DNA of 64,000 nt from Muribaculaceae bacterium Isolate-104 (HZI) (GCA_003762715.1 RIBJ01000034.1:51306-115305), one strand, 5' to 3'. Counted from the stretch's first letter, positions 24,521 through 33,808 are shown. Numbers and translations are program-made. Notes: generated by a model not told the origin, from the letters alone.

Positions 24521-25519
24521 TCAATCCAGCAGAAACGAACGGGTGCGTGCCACTGCTGCCGCACGCGCAGCCGGTTGCCCCGGCACCGTTATAAAGAGAT
24601 GCACACTACCCGGCAGAGTCTCTGACCGCACCGGCACACCGCAGCGCCCCACCCTCTTGGCAAAATCAAGCGCCGAATCTCTCAGAATATCTCTGTCGGC
24701 GGCAATAACGAGCATAGCCGGCAGCTTTGCAAGCAATGCGTCAGAGGCATTGTCAGGAAACACCAGCGGGTTTGCCGCCGATGCTCCTCCGCTCAGATAG
24801 GCGGCGTTGAACGCTTCCATATAGTCAGAATCAAGCGCATAACCGTTTCCGTACTCGCGCCACGAGCCGGTAGTGTCGGAATGCGCGGATACTACCGGAT
24901 AGAAAGCAACCACGGAGCATAATTTTCCGCCACCGGCAACATAATCCAAAGCCGACGCAATGGCAAGATTGCCGCCGGAGCTGTCACCACCCACAGAAAC
25001 ACGGCAGGAGTCGACACCCCATTCCGCAGCACGGCTGTAGGCAGTGTCAATACTTGCCTTGCAAAATTCGAGAGCCGCCGGGAAAGGGTGCTCCGGCGCA
25101 AGAGGATACTCAACCGCAAGCACCGCCACTCCCGCCGCAGCCATATCGGCACAGAAATCCATACAACTGTTTATACTGCCGATTGTCCAGCCGCCGCCAT
25201 GTAAATAAACCAGAAGAGGAAGTGCGCGGAGAGTGGAGTCTGCCGGGGTGTAAAGACGCAGACTGTCGGAAATTTCGGTCACTCTCACCCCTGCCCGGAC
25301 CTCAGACACCCTGTTTCTGGAGGCGCGGATTGCGTTCAGCTCCGCACAGTCTCCGGCAACAGCCTTTAGTATCGCAGATGCCTGCGCCTTCTGCGAGCCG
25401 GGTGTCATGGAAGCGATAAAAGAGTCGGCCTGCGCGCGAAACACTTCATTGTCCGCAGACACAGACCCGCAACAGCATAGCACTGCCGCCGACAGCAAAA
25501 AACACAGCAAACTCCTCAT
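24521..25519 (-). CDS. exported alpha/beta hydrolase (HSL-type esterase/lipase)
   Basis: Start ATG 25519 (MRSLLCFLLSAAVLCCCG) is preferred over GTG 25522; it shares one base with the stop of the sigma-factor gene (TGATG). Roughly 332 residues with the HSL family oxyanion motif HGGGWTIGS, nucleophile motif GDSSGG (about residue 165), an acidic residue in AADRDILRD and the His in GSVHLF. The signal region contains Cys residues, so a lipoprotein is possible. Its natural substrate is unknown. Co-translated with an ECF sigma factor, which is unusual. Confidence 0.88.
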   Translation of the reverse strand: MRSLLCFLLSAAVLCCCGSVSADNEVFRAQADSFIASMTPGSQKAQASAILKAVAGDCAELNAIRASRNRVSEVRAGVRVTEISDSLRLYTPADSTLRALPLLVYLHGGGWTIGSINSCMDFCADMAAAGVAVLAVEYPLAPEHPFPAALEFCKASIDTAYSRAAEWGVDSCRVSVGGDSSGGNLAIASALDYVAGGGKLCSVVAFYPVVSAHSDTTGSWREYGNGYALDSDYMEAFNAAYLSGGASAANPLVFPDNASDALLAKLPAMLVIAADRDILRDSALDFAKRVGRCGVPVRSETLPGSVHLFITVPGQPAARAAAVARTRSFLLD

Positions 25520-26112
25520 CACACAGAAAGAGCTATGCCGTGAGCGTCAGCCATACGGCGCATATTGAGAATTGCGTAGCGCATACGCCCCAGTGCGGTG
25601 TTAATACTGACCCCGGTAGCCTCGGCGATTTCCTTGAAACTCATGTCCTGATAATAGCGCATCTCAAGCACCTGACGCTGAACATCGGGCAACGCGTCTA
25701 CAAGACGGCGCACATCGGCTGTAATCTGGTCTGCCACAATGGAATCCTCCACAGTGCCTTCGCTGAGCTCCCTGCGGTTGAACACCAGGCCGTCGCCGCT
25801 GTCGGCAGACACTGTGTTGTCCGCTTTAGCCTGCCGGAAATAATCTATTATGAGATTATGGGAAATGCGCGACAGCCATCCGCCAAAACGACCTGACTCG
25901 TTGTAGCGCCCCTGCCGGATAGTCATGATTGCCTTTATGAAAGTTTCCTGAAATATATCATTGGCGGCATCATTGTCGCGCACCAGTGAATATATGAAAG
26001 AAAAAACACGAGACTGATGGCGTTTGAGAAGGATGTCAAACGCATTGTTATTTCCTGCCGCATACTCAGCTACCAGGGCTTCATCGGGCAGATTAGCCGG
26101 ATTATGATTCAC
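25519..26112 (-). CDS. ECF-type RNA polymerase sigma factor
   Basis: One hundred and ninety-seven residues with region 2 (SRVFSFIYSLVRDNDAAND, FQETFIKAI) and region 4 (VLEMRYYQDMSFKEIAEATG), separated by a short linker. The start is a GTG. No anti-sigma (FecR-like or zinc-binding) gene is adjacent; the downstream gene is a secreted esterase overlapping by one base. A -7 box TAATTTTG on the minus strand (26224-26231) gives a leader of ~100 nt. What it responds to cannot be told from the sequence. Confidence 0.92.
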   Translation of the reverse strand: MNHNPANLPDEALVAEYAAGNNNAFDILLKRHQSRVFSFIYSLVRDNDAANDIFQETFIKAIMTIRQGRYNESGRFGGWLSRISHNLIIDYFRQAKADNTVSADSGDGLVFNRRELSEGTVEDSIVADQITADVRRLVDALPDVQRQVLEMRYYQDMSFKEIAEATGVSINTALGRMRYAILNMRRMADAHGIALSV

Positions 26113-26223
26113 TGTTCTAAAAATTTACGGTTTAGAGTAGCAGTGGTCCGATAGGCAAATGTTTTTTAGGTTAATATTCAATCCGTGTATACATACAACC
26201 GCAGCGCACGCCGCGATTTGATG

Positions 26224-26231
26224 CAAAATTA
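26224..26231 (-). promoter_or_regulatory. -7 box of the ECF sigma-factor gene
   Basis: Plus-strand CAAAATTA reads TAATTTTG on the minus strand. Confidence 0.5.
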
Positions 26232-26335
26232 GACAATAAACACAAACAAATCCTTACGCGTAATCGTTTTGTAACAGTGTGTGTGAATAAATTCATTTTC
26301 ACAGCCAACAGATGTGTCACATTAAAAAAAATAAT

Positions 26336-26343
26336 TACCTTTG
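26336..26343 (+). promoter_or_regulatory. -7 box of cdsA
   Basis: TACCTTTG; it places transcription start near 26349, inside the upstream reading-frame extension, which supports ATG 26408 as cdsA start. Confidence 0.5.
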
Positions 26344-26407
26344 TTTTGAATATTGTGGCATAGCGATGCCGCAGTGGCGTTTCAACATCTACCGACTAAA
26401 CTCTGGA

Positions 26408-27247
26408 ATGAAAAATCTTATAGTTCGCTCCATGTCAGGAGCGGTTTATGCGGCGCTGATAGTCTGCGCCATAATGTTTGGCGGAGCCTGGGCATTTCCG
26501 GCTTTGTGTACCGTGTTCGCCATTCTCGGAACAGGCGAGCTTACCCGGCTCTGCTACGGAACCCGGACACCCGCACTGACAGCGCTTGACATGGCAGGCG
26601 CGGCGATAGTGGTGTCAGCCCCGGCGGCATGCCTCGTCTGTGCAAGCGGAGGCATATACACGGCATCGCTGGCAGCCACCGGCGCATTTTTCGTTTATTT
26701 TCTCGCGCGGCTTATATGTCAGCTGTATCTGCCCGGAGAAAATGCTGTTGGCAGCATCTCGGCGGCATATACAAGCCTGATGTATGTGGCAATGCCCCTG
26801 TGCTGTGCATCACTGATGTATCTCATGTACGGACCCTCAATCATACTGACTATGTTCATAATGATTTGGCTCAATGACACCGGAGCTTTCTGCGTGGGTT
26901 CGCTCATAGGCAAACGACGTCTGTTCGAATGCATATCCCCGAAAAAATCATGGGAAGGATTTGCAGGAGGGCTCGTTTTCAGCATAGCCGGCGGAGCGCT
27001 CATCTATTTTCTGTTCGGCAAATGGGCTCCCGGCCTCGGCTTGGCAGAGATGTGTGCGCTCGGAGCAGTAGTGAGCGTTTTCGCCACATGGGGCGACCTT
27101 GTGGAATCACTGCTCAAACGTACAGCCGGAGTAAAAGACAGCGGACACATAATGCCCGGACACGGCGGCATTCTCGACCGCATCGACTCACTGCTGCTCG
27201 TAGCACCCGCCCTGGCGTGCTACATGGCGGCACTTACACTTATTTAG
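26408..27247 (+). CDS. cdsA: phosphatidate cytidylyltransferase
   Basis: Inner-membrane enzyme making CDP-diacylglycerol from phosphatidate and CTP, the branch point for phospholipid synthesis. About 279 residues from MKNLIVRSMSG, nearly all hydrophobic helices (eight or so), with the CdsA signature near the C-terminus (GDLVESLLKRTAG, KDSGHIMPGHGG, LDRIDS). An upstream 32-codon extension of the frame is discounted because of the promoter position. Followed after 46 bp by the purM-like gene. Confidence 0.95.
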   Translation: MKNLIVRSMSGAVYAALIVCAIMFGGAWAFPALCTVFAILGTGELTRLCYGTRTPALTALDMAGAAIVVSAPAACLVCASGGIYTASLAATGAFFVYFLARLICQLYLPGENAVGSISAAYTSLMYVAMPLCCASLMYLMYGPSIILTMFIMIWLNDTGAFCVGSLIGKRRLFECISPKKSWEGFAGGLVFSIAGGALIYFLFGKWAPGLGLAEMCALGAVVSVFATWGDLVESLLKRTAGVKDSGHIMPGHGGILDRIDSLLLVAPALACYMAALTLI

Positions 27248-27293
27248 CCTATCAGATAACACCAACACAACAAACTCCATATACCAAACAATC

Positions 27294-28460
27294 ATGTCAG
27301 ACCGCCGATACAACCTGCGTGGCGTAAGCGCATCAAAAGAGGATGTACACAACGCTATCAAAAATGTAGACAAAGGACTTTATCCCAAAGCATTCTGCAA
27401 AATTATCCCCGACATACTCGGCGGAGACCCGCAGTGGTGCAACATAATGCATGCCGACGGAGCAGGAACAAAATCCTCGCTCGCCTACATGTACTGGCGC
27501 GAAACCGGCGACCTGAGTGTATGGAAAGGCATAGCCCAGGACGCTCTGATAATGAACATCGACGACCTGCTGTGCGTCGGAGCCACAGACAATATTCTGC
27601 TCAGCAGCACTATAGGCAGAAACAAGCTGCTTGTGCCCGGCGAAGTGATAGCCGCAATAATAAACGGAACAGAGGAATTGCTGTCAGACCTGCGCGCCAA
27701 CGGCATAGGCATATACAGCACCGGCGGCGAGACTGCCGATGTTGGCGACCTTGTGCGCACAATCATAGTGGACAGCACAGTCACCTGCCGTATGAAACGC
27801 AGCGAGGTGATTGACAACGCCAACATAGCGGCGGGCGACGTGATAGTGGGACTTTCATCGTCAGGACAAGCCACATACGAAACCGGCTATAACGGCGGCA
27901 TGGGCAGCAACGGACTCACCTCGGCTCGCCACGACGTGTTCGCGAAATACCTCGCGGGCAAATACCCCGAAAGCTATGACAGCGCTGTGCCTGACGAGCT
28001 TGTGTACTCCGGCTCCAAAACCCTTCTCGACGAGGTGGAAGGCTCACCTATAAACGCCGGACTGCTTGTGCTCTCCCCCACCCGCACATACGCCCCGGTG
28101 ATAAAGCGCATACTCAACGAAATGCGCGGCGACATCCACGGCATGGTACACTGCTCCGGCGGCGCACAGACCAAGGTGATGCACTTCGTCGAGAACAAGC
28201 ATGTGATAAAGGACAACATGTTTGATGTGCCGCCGCTGTTCCGCCTCATTCAGAAAGAGAGCGGCACAGACTGGGCGGAGATGTACAAGGTGTTCAACAT
28301 GGGACACCGCATGGAGATATACCTCGCGCCCGAACACGCCGAAAAAGTAATTGAGATAAGCCGCAGCTTCGGCATAGAGGCGAAGATTGTCGGTAGAGTC
28401 GAGGAGGCTCCCAAGACTTGCCTGACAATAAAGAGCGAGTTCGGCACCTTTGAATATTGA
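27294..28460 (+). CDS. purM: AIR synthase (phosphoribosylformylglycinamidine cyclo-ligase), Bacteroidota type
   Basis: PurM converts FGAM to AIR in purine synthesis using ATP. At 388 residues it belongs to the divergent, longer PurM-like form of Bacteroidota (MSDRRYNLRGVSASKEDVHNA). The AIRS/ATP-binding motifs are clear: MHADGAGTKSSLAYMYW, MNIDDLLCVGATDNILLSSTIGR, and TGGETADVGDLVRTIIVDST. The enzymatic role is inferred from the family. Downstream mltF-like gene begins at or just before its stop. Confidence 0.88.
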   Translation: MSDRRYNLRGVSASKEDVHNAIKNVDKGLYPKAFCKIIPDILGGDPQWCNIMHADGAGTKSSLAYMYWRETGDLSVWKGIAQDALIMNIDDLLCVGATDNILLSSTIGRNKLLVPGEVIAAIINGTEELLSDLRANGIGIYSTGGETADVGDLVRTIIVDSTVTCRMKRSEVIDNANIAAGDVIVGLSSSGQATYETGYNGGMGSNGLTSARHDVFAKYLAGKYPESYDSAVPDELVYSGSKTLLDEVEGSPINAGLLVLSPTRTYAPVIKRILNEMRGDIHGMVHCSGGAQTKVMHFVENKHVIKDNMFDVPPLFRLIQKESGTDWAEMYKVFNMGHRMEIYLAPEHAEKVIEISRSFGIEAKIVGRVEEAPKTCLTIKSEFGTFEY

Positions 28461-28461
28461 A

Positions 28462-29859
28462 GTGAGGCACACAACCACATACGCTATAATTGCGGCGGCG
28501 CTGTGTGCTGTCGCCATACCGATAGCGTGCGGCGGCTCCGGTGCCGACAATCAGGAAGCCGACGCACACAGGCTTCCCGACACCCTGCGGGTAGGCACCC
28601 TGTACAGCCCCACATCCTATTTCATATACCGCGAGGAAACAATGGGCTACGACTACGACCTTGTGAGCCGCCTTGCCCAGGACAAAGGAATGGTTCTCAA
28701 GCTGGAAGTGGCGCCGAGCCTGCAACGCGTGGTGGAGATGCTTGATTCGGGGCTTATCGACCTGATAGCCTATGAAGTGCCGGTGACCGGAGAATACAAG
28801 CCCAAGGTGGTGGCATGCGGCATAGAATCCATAACCCATCAGGTGCTTGTACAGCCCCGGCGGTCGGAAGAGGGAAGAATAAGCGATGTGACACAGCTTG
28901 TCGGCAGAAAAGTGTATGTGGAGAAAGACAGCAAGTACCACCACCGCATGACCAACCTCAACGAGGAGCTCGGAGGCGGCATTGAGGTAGTGCCCATAGA
29001 CCGCGACACCCTCATAACAGAGGACCTGATTGACATGGTGAGCCGCAAGGAGATACCGCTCACGGTAGTTGACTCCGACATAGCTCGCCTTAACAAGACA
29101 TATTACCGCGACCTTGACATCACCCTGCAGGTGAGTTTCGGACAACGCGCCGCCTGGGGTGTCGCCCCCGGCAATGAGTGGCTCGCCGACTCGATAAACG
29201 AATGGATGCAGGGCGAACAGCACCGCAAAACCCGCGACGCCCTGCTGAAACGCTACTTTGAGATGAGCAAGAACGACGGCGAAGAGGGGGTGCGGTTCTC
29301 AATCGACCTGTCGCGCGGAGTAATATCGCCGTTTGACCACCTGTTTCGCAAATACGCCGCTCATATCGGCTGGGACTGGCGCCTGATAGCCGCGCAGGGC
29401 TACTGCGAGAGCCGGTTTGACTCCACCCAGGTTTCGTGGGCGGGAGCGAGAGGCATAATGCAGCTTATGCCGCGTGTGGCACGAGCCTACGGGCTGACAG
29501 ACGACAACATGACCGACAACGAGGCAAACATAGAAGCTGCCGCTAAAATCATTGCGTCACACGAACGCGCCCTTGCGTCAAAAATACCCGACACCGAGGA
29601 GCGACGGAAGTTTGTGGTGGCAGCCTACAATTCCGGACTCGCACATATTCTCGACGCCATAGCGATAGCGCAGAAGTACGGTCTTGACCCTCAGAAATGG
29701 GAGGGTCAGGTGGAGAGCGCCCTGCTGATGAAGTCGAATCCCGACATATACAACGACCCGGTGTGCAAGTACGGCTATTTCCGCGGGCGTCAGACCTGCG
29801 ACTATGTAAGACGGGTGTACGAGTTTTACAACAGCGCCAAACACAGCATACCTTCCTGA
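28462..29859 (+). CDS. MltF-like membrane-bound lytic transglycosylase lipoprotein
   Basis: I choose GTG 28462, one base after the purM stop, giving a lipoprotein signal with Cys at residue 23 (AIPIACGG); a TTG at 28450 overlapping purM is the alternative. Two domains: a solute-binding (SBP_bac_3) domain at about 37-280 (LRVGTLYSPTSYFIYREE, GYDYDLVSRLAQDKG) and a C-terminal SLT lysozyme-like domain with the catalytic Glu in GYCESRF (about residue 315), WAGARGIMQLMPRVA and AAYNSGLAHI. MltF-type enzymes cleave peptidoglycan glycan strands, regulated by the N-terminal domain. Confidence 0.93.
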   Translation: MRHTTTYAIIAAALCAVAIPIACGGSGADNQEADAHRLPDTLRVGTLYSPTSYFIYREETMGYDYDLVSRLAQDKGMVLKLEVAPSLQRVVEMLDSGLIDLIAYEVPVTGEYKPKVVACGIESITHQVLVQPRRSEEGRISDVTQLVGRKVYVEKDSKYHHRMTNLNEELGGGIEVVPIDRDTLITEDLIDMVSRKEIPLTVVDSDIARLNKTYYRDLDITLQVSFGQRAAWGVAPGNEWLADSINEWMQGEQHRKTRDALLKRYFEMSKNDGEEGVRFSIDLSRGVISPFDHLFRKYAAHIGWDWRLIAAQGYCESRFDSTQVSWAGARGIMQLMPRVARAYGLTDDNMTDNEANIEAAAKIIASHERALASKIPDTEERRKFVVAAYNSGLAHILDAIAIAQKYGLDPQKWEGQVESALLMKSNPDIYNDPVCKYGYFRGRQTCDYVRRVYEFYNSAKHSIPS

Positions 29860-29887
29860 ACAATCAACCTTTCAACAACATATTAAT

Positions 29888-30436
29888 ATGAAAAAGAAGT
29901 ATCTTTCTGTGGCAGTAGCCACCACACTCGCATCTTCCATGATGCTTTCATCATGTATCGGCAGCTTCGCTCTCACAGGCAAACTCCTCAACTGGAACCG
30001 CCAGGTAGGCAACAAATTTGTGAACGAACTTGTGTTTTTTGCCTTCTGGGTTCTGCCCGTATATGAGGTTTCCGCACTCGCCGACGTGCTTGTGCTCAAC
30101 AGCATCGAGTTCTGGAGCGGCACAAACCCTGTAGCCAAGGGCAAAAAGGTTATCGACGGTCAGGACGGACGCTATCTGGTAGAATGCGACGGCAAGGGCT
30201 ACACCATTACCGGTGAAAACGACGGCAGTGTTGTGCGTCTCGACTTCGACGAGGCAGACCGCAGCTGGAGCGTGACCACCCCCGACGGCACAAACATGCC
30301 TCTGATGACTTTTGTAGATGACACTCATGTGCAGCTCCCCTGTGCAGACGGTTCTGTTACAACAGTAGAAGTGAGCCAGGCAGGTGTATTCGCATACCAG
30401 CAGATGGCTACCGCCGAGCTTTGGGCCCAGCGCTGA
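29888..30436 (+). CDS. DUF3332-type lipoprotein
   Basis: One hundred and eighty-two residues with a lipoprotein signal (MMLSSC, Cys 23). The motif block LLNWNRQVGNKFVNELVFF followed by a hydrophobic segment and VLNSIEFWSGTNP is the hallmark of the DUF3332 family of Bacteroidota and other gut bacteria; function unknown. Begins 28 bp after the mltF-like gene, likely the last gene of that operon, closed by a strong terminator. Confidence 0.82.
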   Translation: MKKKYLSVAVATTLASSMMLSSCIGSFALTGKLLNWNRQVGNKFVNELVFFAFWVLPVYEVSALADVLVLNSIEFWSGTNPVAKGKKVIDGQDGRYLVECDGKGYTITGENDGSVVRLDFDEADRSWSVTTPDGTNMPLMTFVDDTHVQLPCADGSVTTVEVSQAGVFAYQQMATAELWAQR

Positions 30437-30463
30437 ATCGGCAGGATACCGACCTAAACGAAA

Positions 30464-30489
30464 CAAGCCGGAGCGGTTGCTCCGGCTTG
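30464..30489. terminator. terminator between DUF3332 and SGNH genes
   Basis: Eleven-bp perfect stem CAAGCCGGAGC (30464-30474) / GCTCCGGCTTG (30479-30489) with GGTT loop; serves the plus-strand operon, followed by a T-rich stretch. Confidence 0.8.
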
Positions 30490-30508
30490 CTTTGTTTTTA
30501 TGCTGAGG

Positions 30509-31600
30509 TCAGCGGTTGAGAATTTCTTTAAGTTTCGCTGTAACGGCATCTGCCTGTTTCTGCGCTCCGAGGTCTGAGGGATGCACATAGTCCACCCAGG
30601 AGTCAGGCGAGAACCCCAGCTGGTCGTGAGTCAGATAGAACAGGTTTGGAGTGCCTTCGTTCATGAGCTTGTCGAAAGCCACACGCTGTCCCCGGTTAAG
30701 ACGAGTGTAAAGCTCATACTGAGCGGCATTTGTAGGCGCATTGCTGTAGCCGGCGTGCTCCACAAGCAGTATGGGAGTGTTTGACTTTGCGCGAATCTTC
30801 GCCACCGCGTCAAGCACGAGGGCAGTTACCTCCTGCTCTGTTTTCTGTGTGAGATTGGGCATACAGTCAAGCACATACACCGCCGCGTCAAGTTCGTTGA
30901 CAAGGTCGACAAGCTCGGGCTCGAGGCGACCGTTGCCGCTGAAGCCGAGGTTTACAAGAGGCATGTCGAGATTACGGCGCACAATATTAGCCCAAGCCAT
31001 GCCCGGGCGTGACGAACAGGCTCCGTGGGCAATGGATGTGCCGTAGACAACGACCGGTTTTTCGGTTCTGCGCGGCTGAAGGATAAACGACGCACCTTGC
31101 GGGGTGCCTATTTCAAGAAATTTCACGGTATTGAACAGCGGCAGATTCAATTCGTATTCAACCTCCTGACCGGGCTTCAGTGTACTGCCGAGGTTGGTGT
31201 AAGAGTAACGGATTGTGTCGCCGAAAGAGTATGAGCCGAAACAAAATTCGGGCTTGCCTTCGGATGACAGCCTGTACATATCTACTCCGCTCACTCCCGT
31301 AGCGGGCATGTGGGGCATACTCAACGGACCCTCGACAGAGTATCTTACAGTAATTTCGGGAGAGTCGGTTTTGAATCTTACAGCAAGCCCCGCCGAGTTG
31401 CGCGACAAATCCCACAGAGCTTTTCTTACTGTTTTTTCGGCGCGCGGCGGCAGTCGTTTGTAAGAACCGGCAAGCTCTTCAGCCCAGCCCTGATTCTGCA
31501 CGGCATAGAAATCGGCTTTAGCGGGATTGACCCAGCGGGTCTGTGCATTTCCGGCAAGAAGCGACATGCCGAGTACACTCATAGCAATAATTTTTTTCAT
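30509..31600 (-). CDS. exported SGNH/GDSL-family hydrolase
   Basis: At 363 residues with signal peptide MKKIIAMSVLGMSLLAGNA. An N-terminal beta-sandwich (LWDLSRNSAGLAVRFKTDS) precedes the SGNH catalytic domain: block I GTSIAHGA (nucleophile Ser), LGFSGNG (Gly/Asn), and SDLG near the end with DYVHPSD (Asp-His). Such two-domain proteins are usually carbohydrate esterases in Bacteroidota; the substrate is not evident. Monocistronic, with a minus-strand -7 box TACTTTTG at 31631-31638. Confidence 0.9.
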   Translation of the reverse strand: MKKIIAMSVLGMSLLAGNAQTRWVNPAKADFYAVQNQGWAEELAGSYKRLPPRAEKTVRKALWDLSRNSAGLAVRFKTDSPEITVRYSVEGPLSMPHMPATGVSGVDMYRLSSEGKPEFCFGSYSFGDTIRYSYTNLGSTLKPGQEVEYELNLPLFNTVKFLEIGTPQGASFILQPRRTEKPVVVYGTSIAHGACSSRPGMAWANIVRRNLDMPLVNLGFSGNGRLEPELVDLVNELDAAVYVLDCMPNLTQKTEQEVTALVLDAVAKIRAKSNTPILLVEHAGYSNAPTNAAQYELYTRLNRGQRVAFDKLMNEGTPNLFYLTHDQLGFSPDSWVDYVHPSDLGAQKQADAVTAKLKEILNR

Positions 31601-31630
31601 GATACTCCTTATTTAATAATATATGATACG

Positions 31631-31638
31631 CAAAAGTA
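31631..31638 (-). promoter_or_regulatory. -7 box of the SGNH hydrolase gene
   Basis: Plus-strand CAAAAGTA reads TACTTTTG on the minus strand, 31 bases upstream of the start codon. Confidence 0.5.
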
Positions 31639-31780
31639 CATAAAAAGCGGGAATATCATAATCAATCAAAGGGGAGTTTGCCAAAAGCGTTATAAACAAG
31701 TGCAGATTCGTATAGGCTTATACGCACACGGGGCAACGGCTACCCATTGCCCCGTGACCGTACATAAAGCACACAATGCG

Positions 31781-32221
31781 TCAGTCTTTAAGCTTTTCAG
31801 CGAGATTCTGCGCCGAATGCGCTCCTTTTTCCAAAAGGTCAGAAGCCACATCCTTGAGCTTTTCAGCCCAGCCAGACGCTTTATCTCCCACAGCCTCTTT
31901 TATGTCATTAAATTTGTCGGCAGCCTGGTCTTTTAAATCGCCGAGTTTGTCGGCAGCCTGATCGGTAAGGTCACCCAGCTTATCCTGGGCGGCAGCCATC
32001 TGAGCGGCAGCTTTTTCCTTTACTTCCTGAAGTTTTTCAGCAGCCTGTTCCTTGGTTGCCTCGAAGTTTTCTTTTGCTTCGGCAGTTGTAGCCTTTGCCT
32101 GAGCCTGAGCAGCGGCAACTTCGTCTTTTACAGCGATTTCAGCCGCCTCGGCGCTCACCTGAGCCGCCTGCTGTGCCTGCTGCTGTGCCTGCTGCGCCTG
32201 ATTTTTCAATGAATCCAACAT
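31781..32221 (-). CDS. LEA/apolipoprotein-like amphipathic helical-repeat protein
   Basis: A 146-residue, almost wholly helical, low-complexity protein of Ala, Gln, Lys, Glu and Asp without signal peptide. The first 40 residues are Gln/Ala-rich (NQAQQAQQQAQQAAQ). The rest has loose 11-residue periods such as DQAADKLGDLK and DQAADKFNDIK, as in group-3 LEA proteins, apolipoproteins and synuclein. There is no Pro and no Cys, and a single Trp (SGWAEKL). LEA-like proteins protect membranes or proteins on drying or stress; function here is inference from composition. Its upstream region holds TTTAAACAGTT (32234-32244), one arm of the inverted-repeat family in this window. A 10-bp hairpin (31727-31756) lies downstream. 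Confidence 0.7.
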   Translation of the reverse strand: MLDSLKNQAQQAQQQAQQAAQVSAEAAEIAVKDEVAAAQAQAKATTAEAKENFEATKEQAAEKLQEVKEKAAAQMAAAQDKLGDLTDQAADKLGDLKDQAADKFNDIKEAVGDKASGWAEKLKDVASDLLEKGAHSAQNLAEKLKD

Positions 32222-32330
32222 AGTAGTGTGTGTTTTAAACAGTTATTGTAATAAAAGCAATAAAGTAACAATATAACGATACGAGGCGAAGTATAGTTGA
32301 AACCGCAGAAAGGTTTTTGCAAAAAAATAG

Positions 32331-32338
32331 TAACTTTG
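32331..32338 (+). promoter_or_regulatory. -7 box of the MFS gene
   Basis: TAACTTTG, 36 bases before ATG 32375; it excludes the upstream in-frame extension from 32297. Confidence 0.5.
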
Positions 32339-32374
32339 CATAGAAATTCACCAAACGATTATTTATTTAAGATT

Positions 32375-33808
32375 ATGACAGAAGTAATAAGGCAAACCCT
32401 GAACGACAAGGCGTGGGCAAGATGGCTCGCGCTGATACTGATTGCCTCCATGATGTTCTTCGCCTACATGTTTGTAGATGTGATGTCGCCCTTGCAGGCA
32501 CTTGTAGAGAAAGCGCCGCTGAACTGGTCGGCAAGCGCATTCGGCAACTACGCCGGCGCGGAGTATATGCTGAATGTTTTCGGCTTTCTGATTATTGCCG
32601 GAATCATACTTGACAAAATGGGCGTGCGTTTCACCGGCACGCTGTCGGCAGCCGTAATGGTTACCGGCGCGGTAATCAAACTTTATGCGGTAAGCGAGAT
32701 GTTTGCAGGCTCGGCATTTGACCAGTGGCTCGGCTCATGGTGGACAGAGATGCCCGGCAGCGCGAAACTTGCGGCATTCGGTTTCATGATTTTCGGATGT
32801 GGCTGCGAAATGGCGGGCATCACAGTGAGCAAGGCAATTGCCAAATGGTTTGAAGGCAAGGAAATGGCGCTTGCCATGGGTATCGAGATGGCAATAGCCC
32901 GTCTGGGTGTATTTGCAGTGCTTTCAATATCTCCCCGACTGTCAGACTGGTGGGGAGCGGGCAACGCGTCTGTTGTGCCTCCGGTGGCATTTTGCACGGC
33001 GCTGCTTCTTATCGGTCTTATCAATTATATCATTTTCACTTTCATGGATGTGCGCCTTGACAAGCAGCTTGGAGCCAACGCAACCGGAGATGGCGGCGAA
33101 GAGGAGTTCAAGCTCAGCGATGTGGGCGGTCTGTTTAAAAGCAGACTGTTCTGGATCATAGCTTTGCTTTGCGTGCTGTACTACTCAGCAATTTTCCCGT
33201 TCCAGCGGTTCGGCACAAATATGCTCCAGTGCAATCTTGGAATCAGCGATGTGGCGGCTGCCGATATTCTCAGATGGTTTCCGATAGGTGCGCTTCTGCT
33301 CACCCCCGCGTTGGGCTTTTTCCTTGACAAGGTGGGTCGCGGAGCCACAATGCTTATAGTAGGGTCAGTACTCCTTATATGCTGTCATCTTGTTTTTGCG
33401 CTTGTGCTCCCGGCAGTGCCGAGCGAGGGACTCGCACTGGCAACAGTGATAGTTCTCGGCGTGTCGTTTTCTCTTGTGCCCGCCGCGTTGTGGCCGTCTG
33501 TGCCCAAGGTAATGGACGCGCGCTATCTCGGAAGTGCGTACTCTCTCATTTTCTGGGTACAGAATATAGGGCTGTTCGGAGTGCCTATTCTGTTCGGCAA
33601 GATTCTGGTAGCATCCAACGAGGGTGTCGACCCGTCGCAGTACGACTACACCAATCCGATGCTGATGTTTGCCGGATTCGGTACCGCCGCCCTGATATTC
33701 GCTCTCTGGCTCAAGGTTCTGAACAGCAAGCACGGCTACGGACTCGAATCGCCCAACATCAAATCAACATCTGCCGAAGAGGCAGAGATGCTTAGTGCAG
33801 AAGAATAA
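32375..33808 (+). CDS. major facilitator superfamily transporter
   Basis: About 477 residues from MTEVIRQTLNDK with 12 or more predicted membrane helices, an intracellular acidic loop (GDGGEEEFKLSDVGGLF) between the two halves, and MFS-type motifs (GIILDKMGVRFTG, LGFFLDKVGRGATML). The substrate cannot be told; related Bacteroidales proteins are annotated only as MFS. Monocistronic with promoter and terminator. Confidence 0.85.
   Translation: MTEVIRQTLNDKAWARWLALILIASMMFFAYMFVDVMSPLQALVEKAPLNWSASAFGNYAGAEYMLNVFGFLIIAGIILDKMGVRFTGTLSAAVMVTGAVIKLYAVSEMFAGSAFDQWLGSWWTEMPGSAKLAAFGFMIFGCGCEMAGITVSKAIAKWFEGKEMALAMGIEMAIARLGVFAVLSISPRLSDWWGAGNASVVPPVAFCTALLLIGLINYIIFTFMDVRLDKQLGANATGDGGEEEFKLSDVGGLFKSRLFWIIALLCVLYYSAIFPFQRFGTNMLQCNLGISDVAAADILRWFPIGALLLTPALGFFLDKVGRGATMLIVGSVLLICCHLVFALVLPAVPSEGLALATVIVLGVSFSLVPAALWPSVPKVMDARYLGSAYSLIFWVQNIGLFGVPILFGKILVASNEGVDPSQYDYTNPMLMFAGFGTAALIFALWLKVLNSKHGYGLESPNIKSTSAEEAEMLSAEE

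Noticed and set aside
28294..29223. 309-residue minus-strand ORF across purM and mltF
   Set aside because: It overlaps two well-supported genes with complete motifs on the plus strand.
31727..31756. 10-bp hairpin downstream of the LEA-like gene considered as an intrinsic terminator
   Set aside because: The stem is good, but no T run follows on the minus strand; noted only inside the gene entry.
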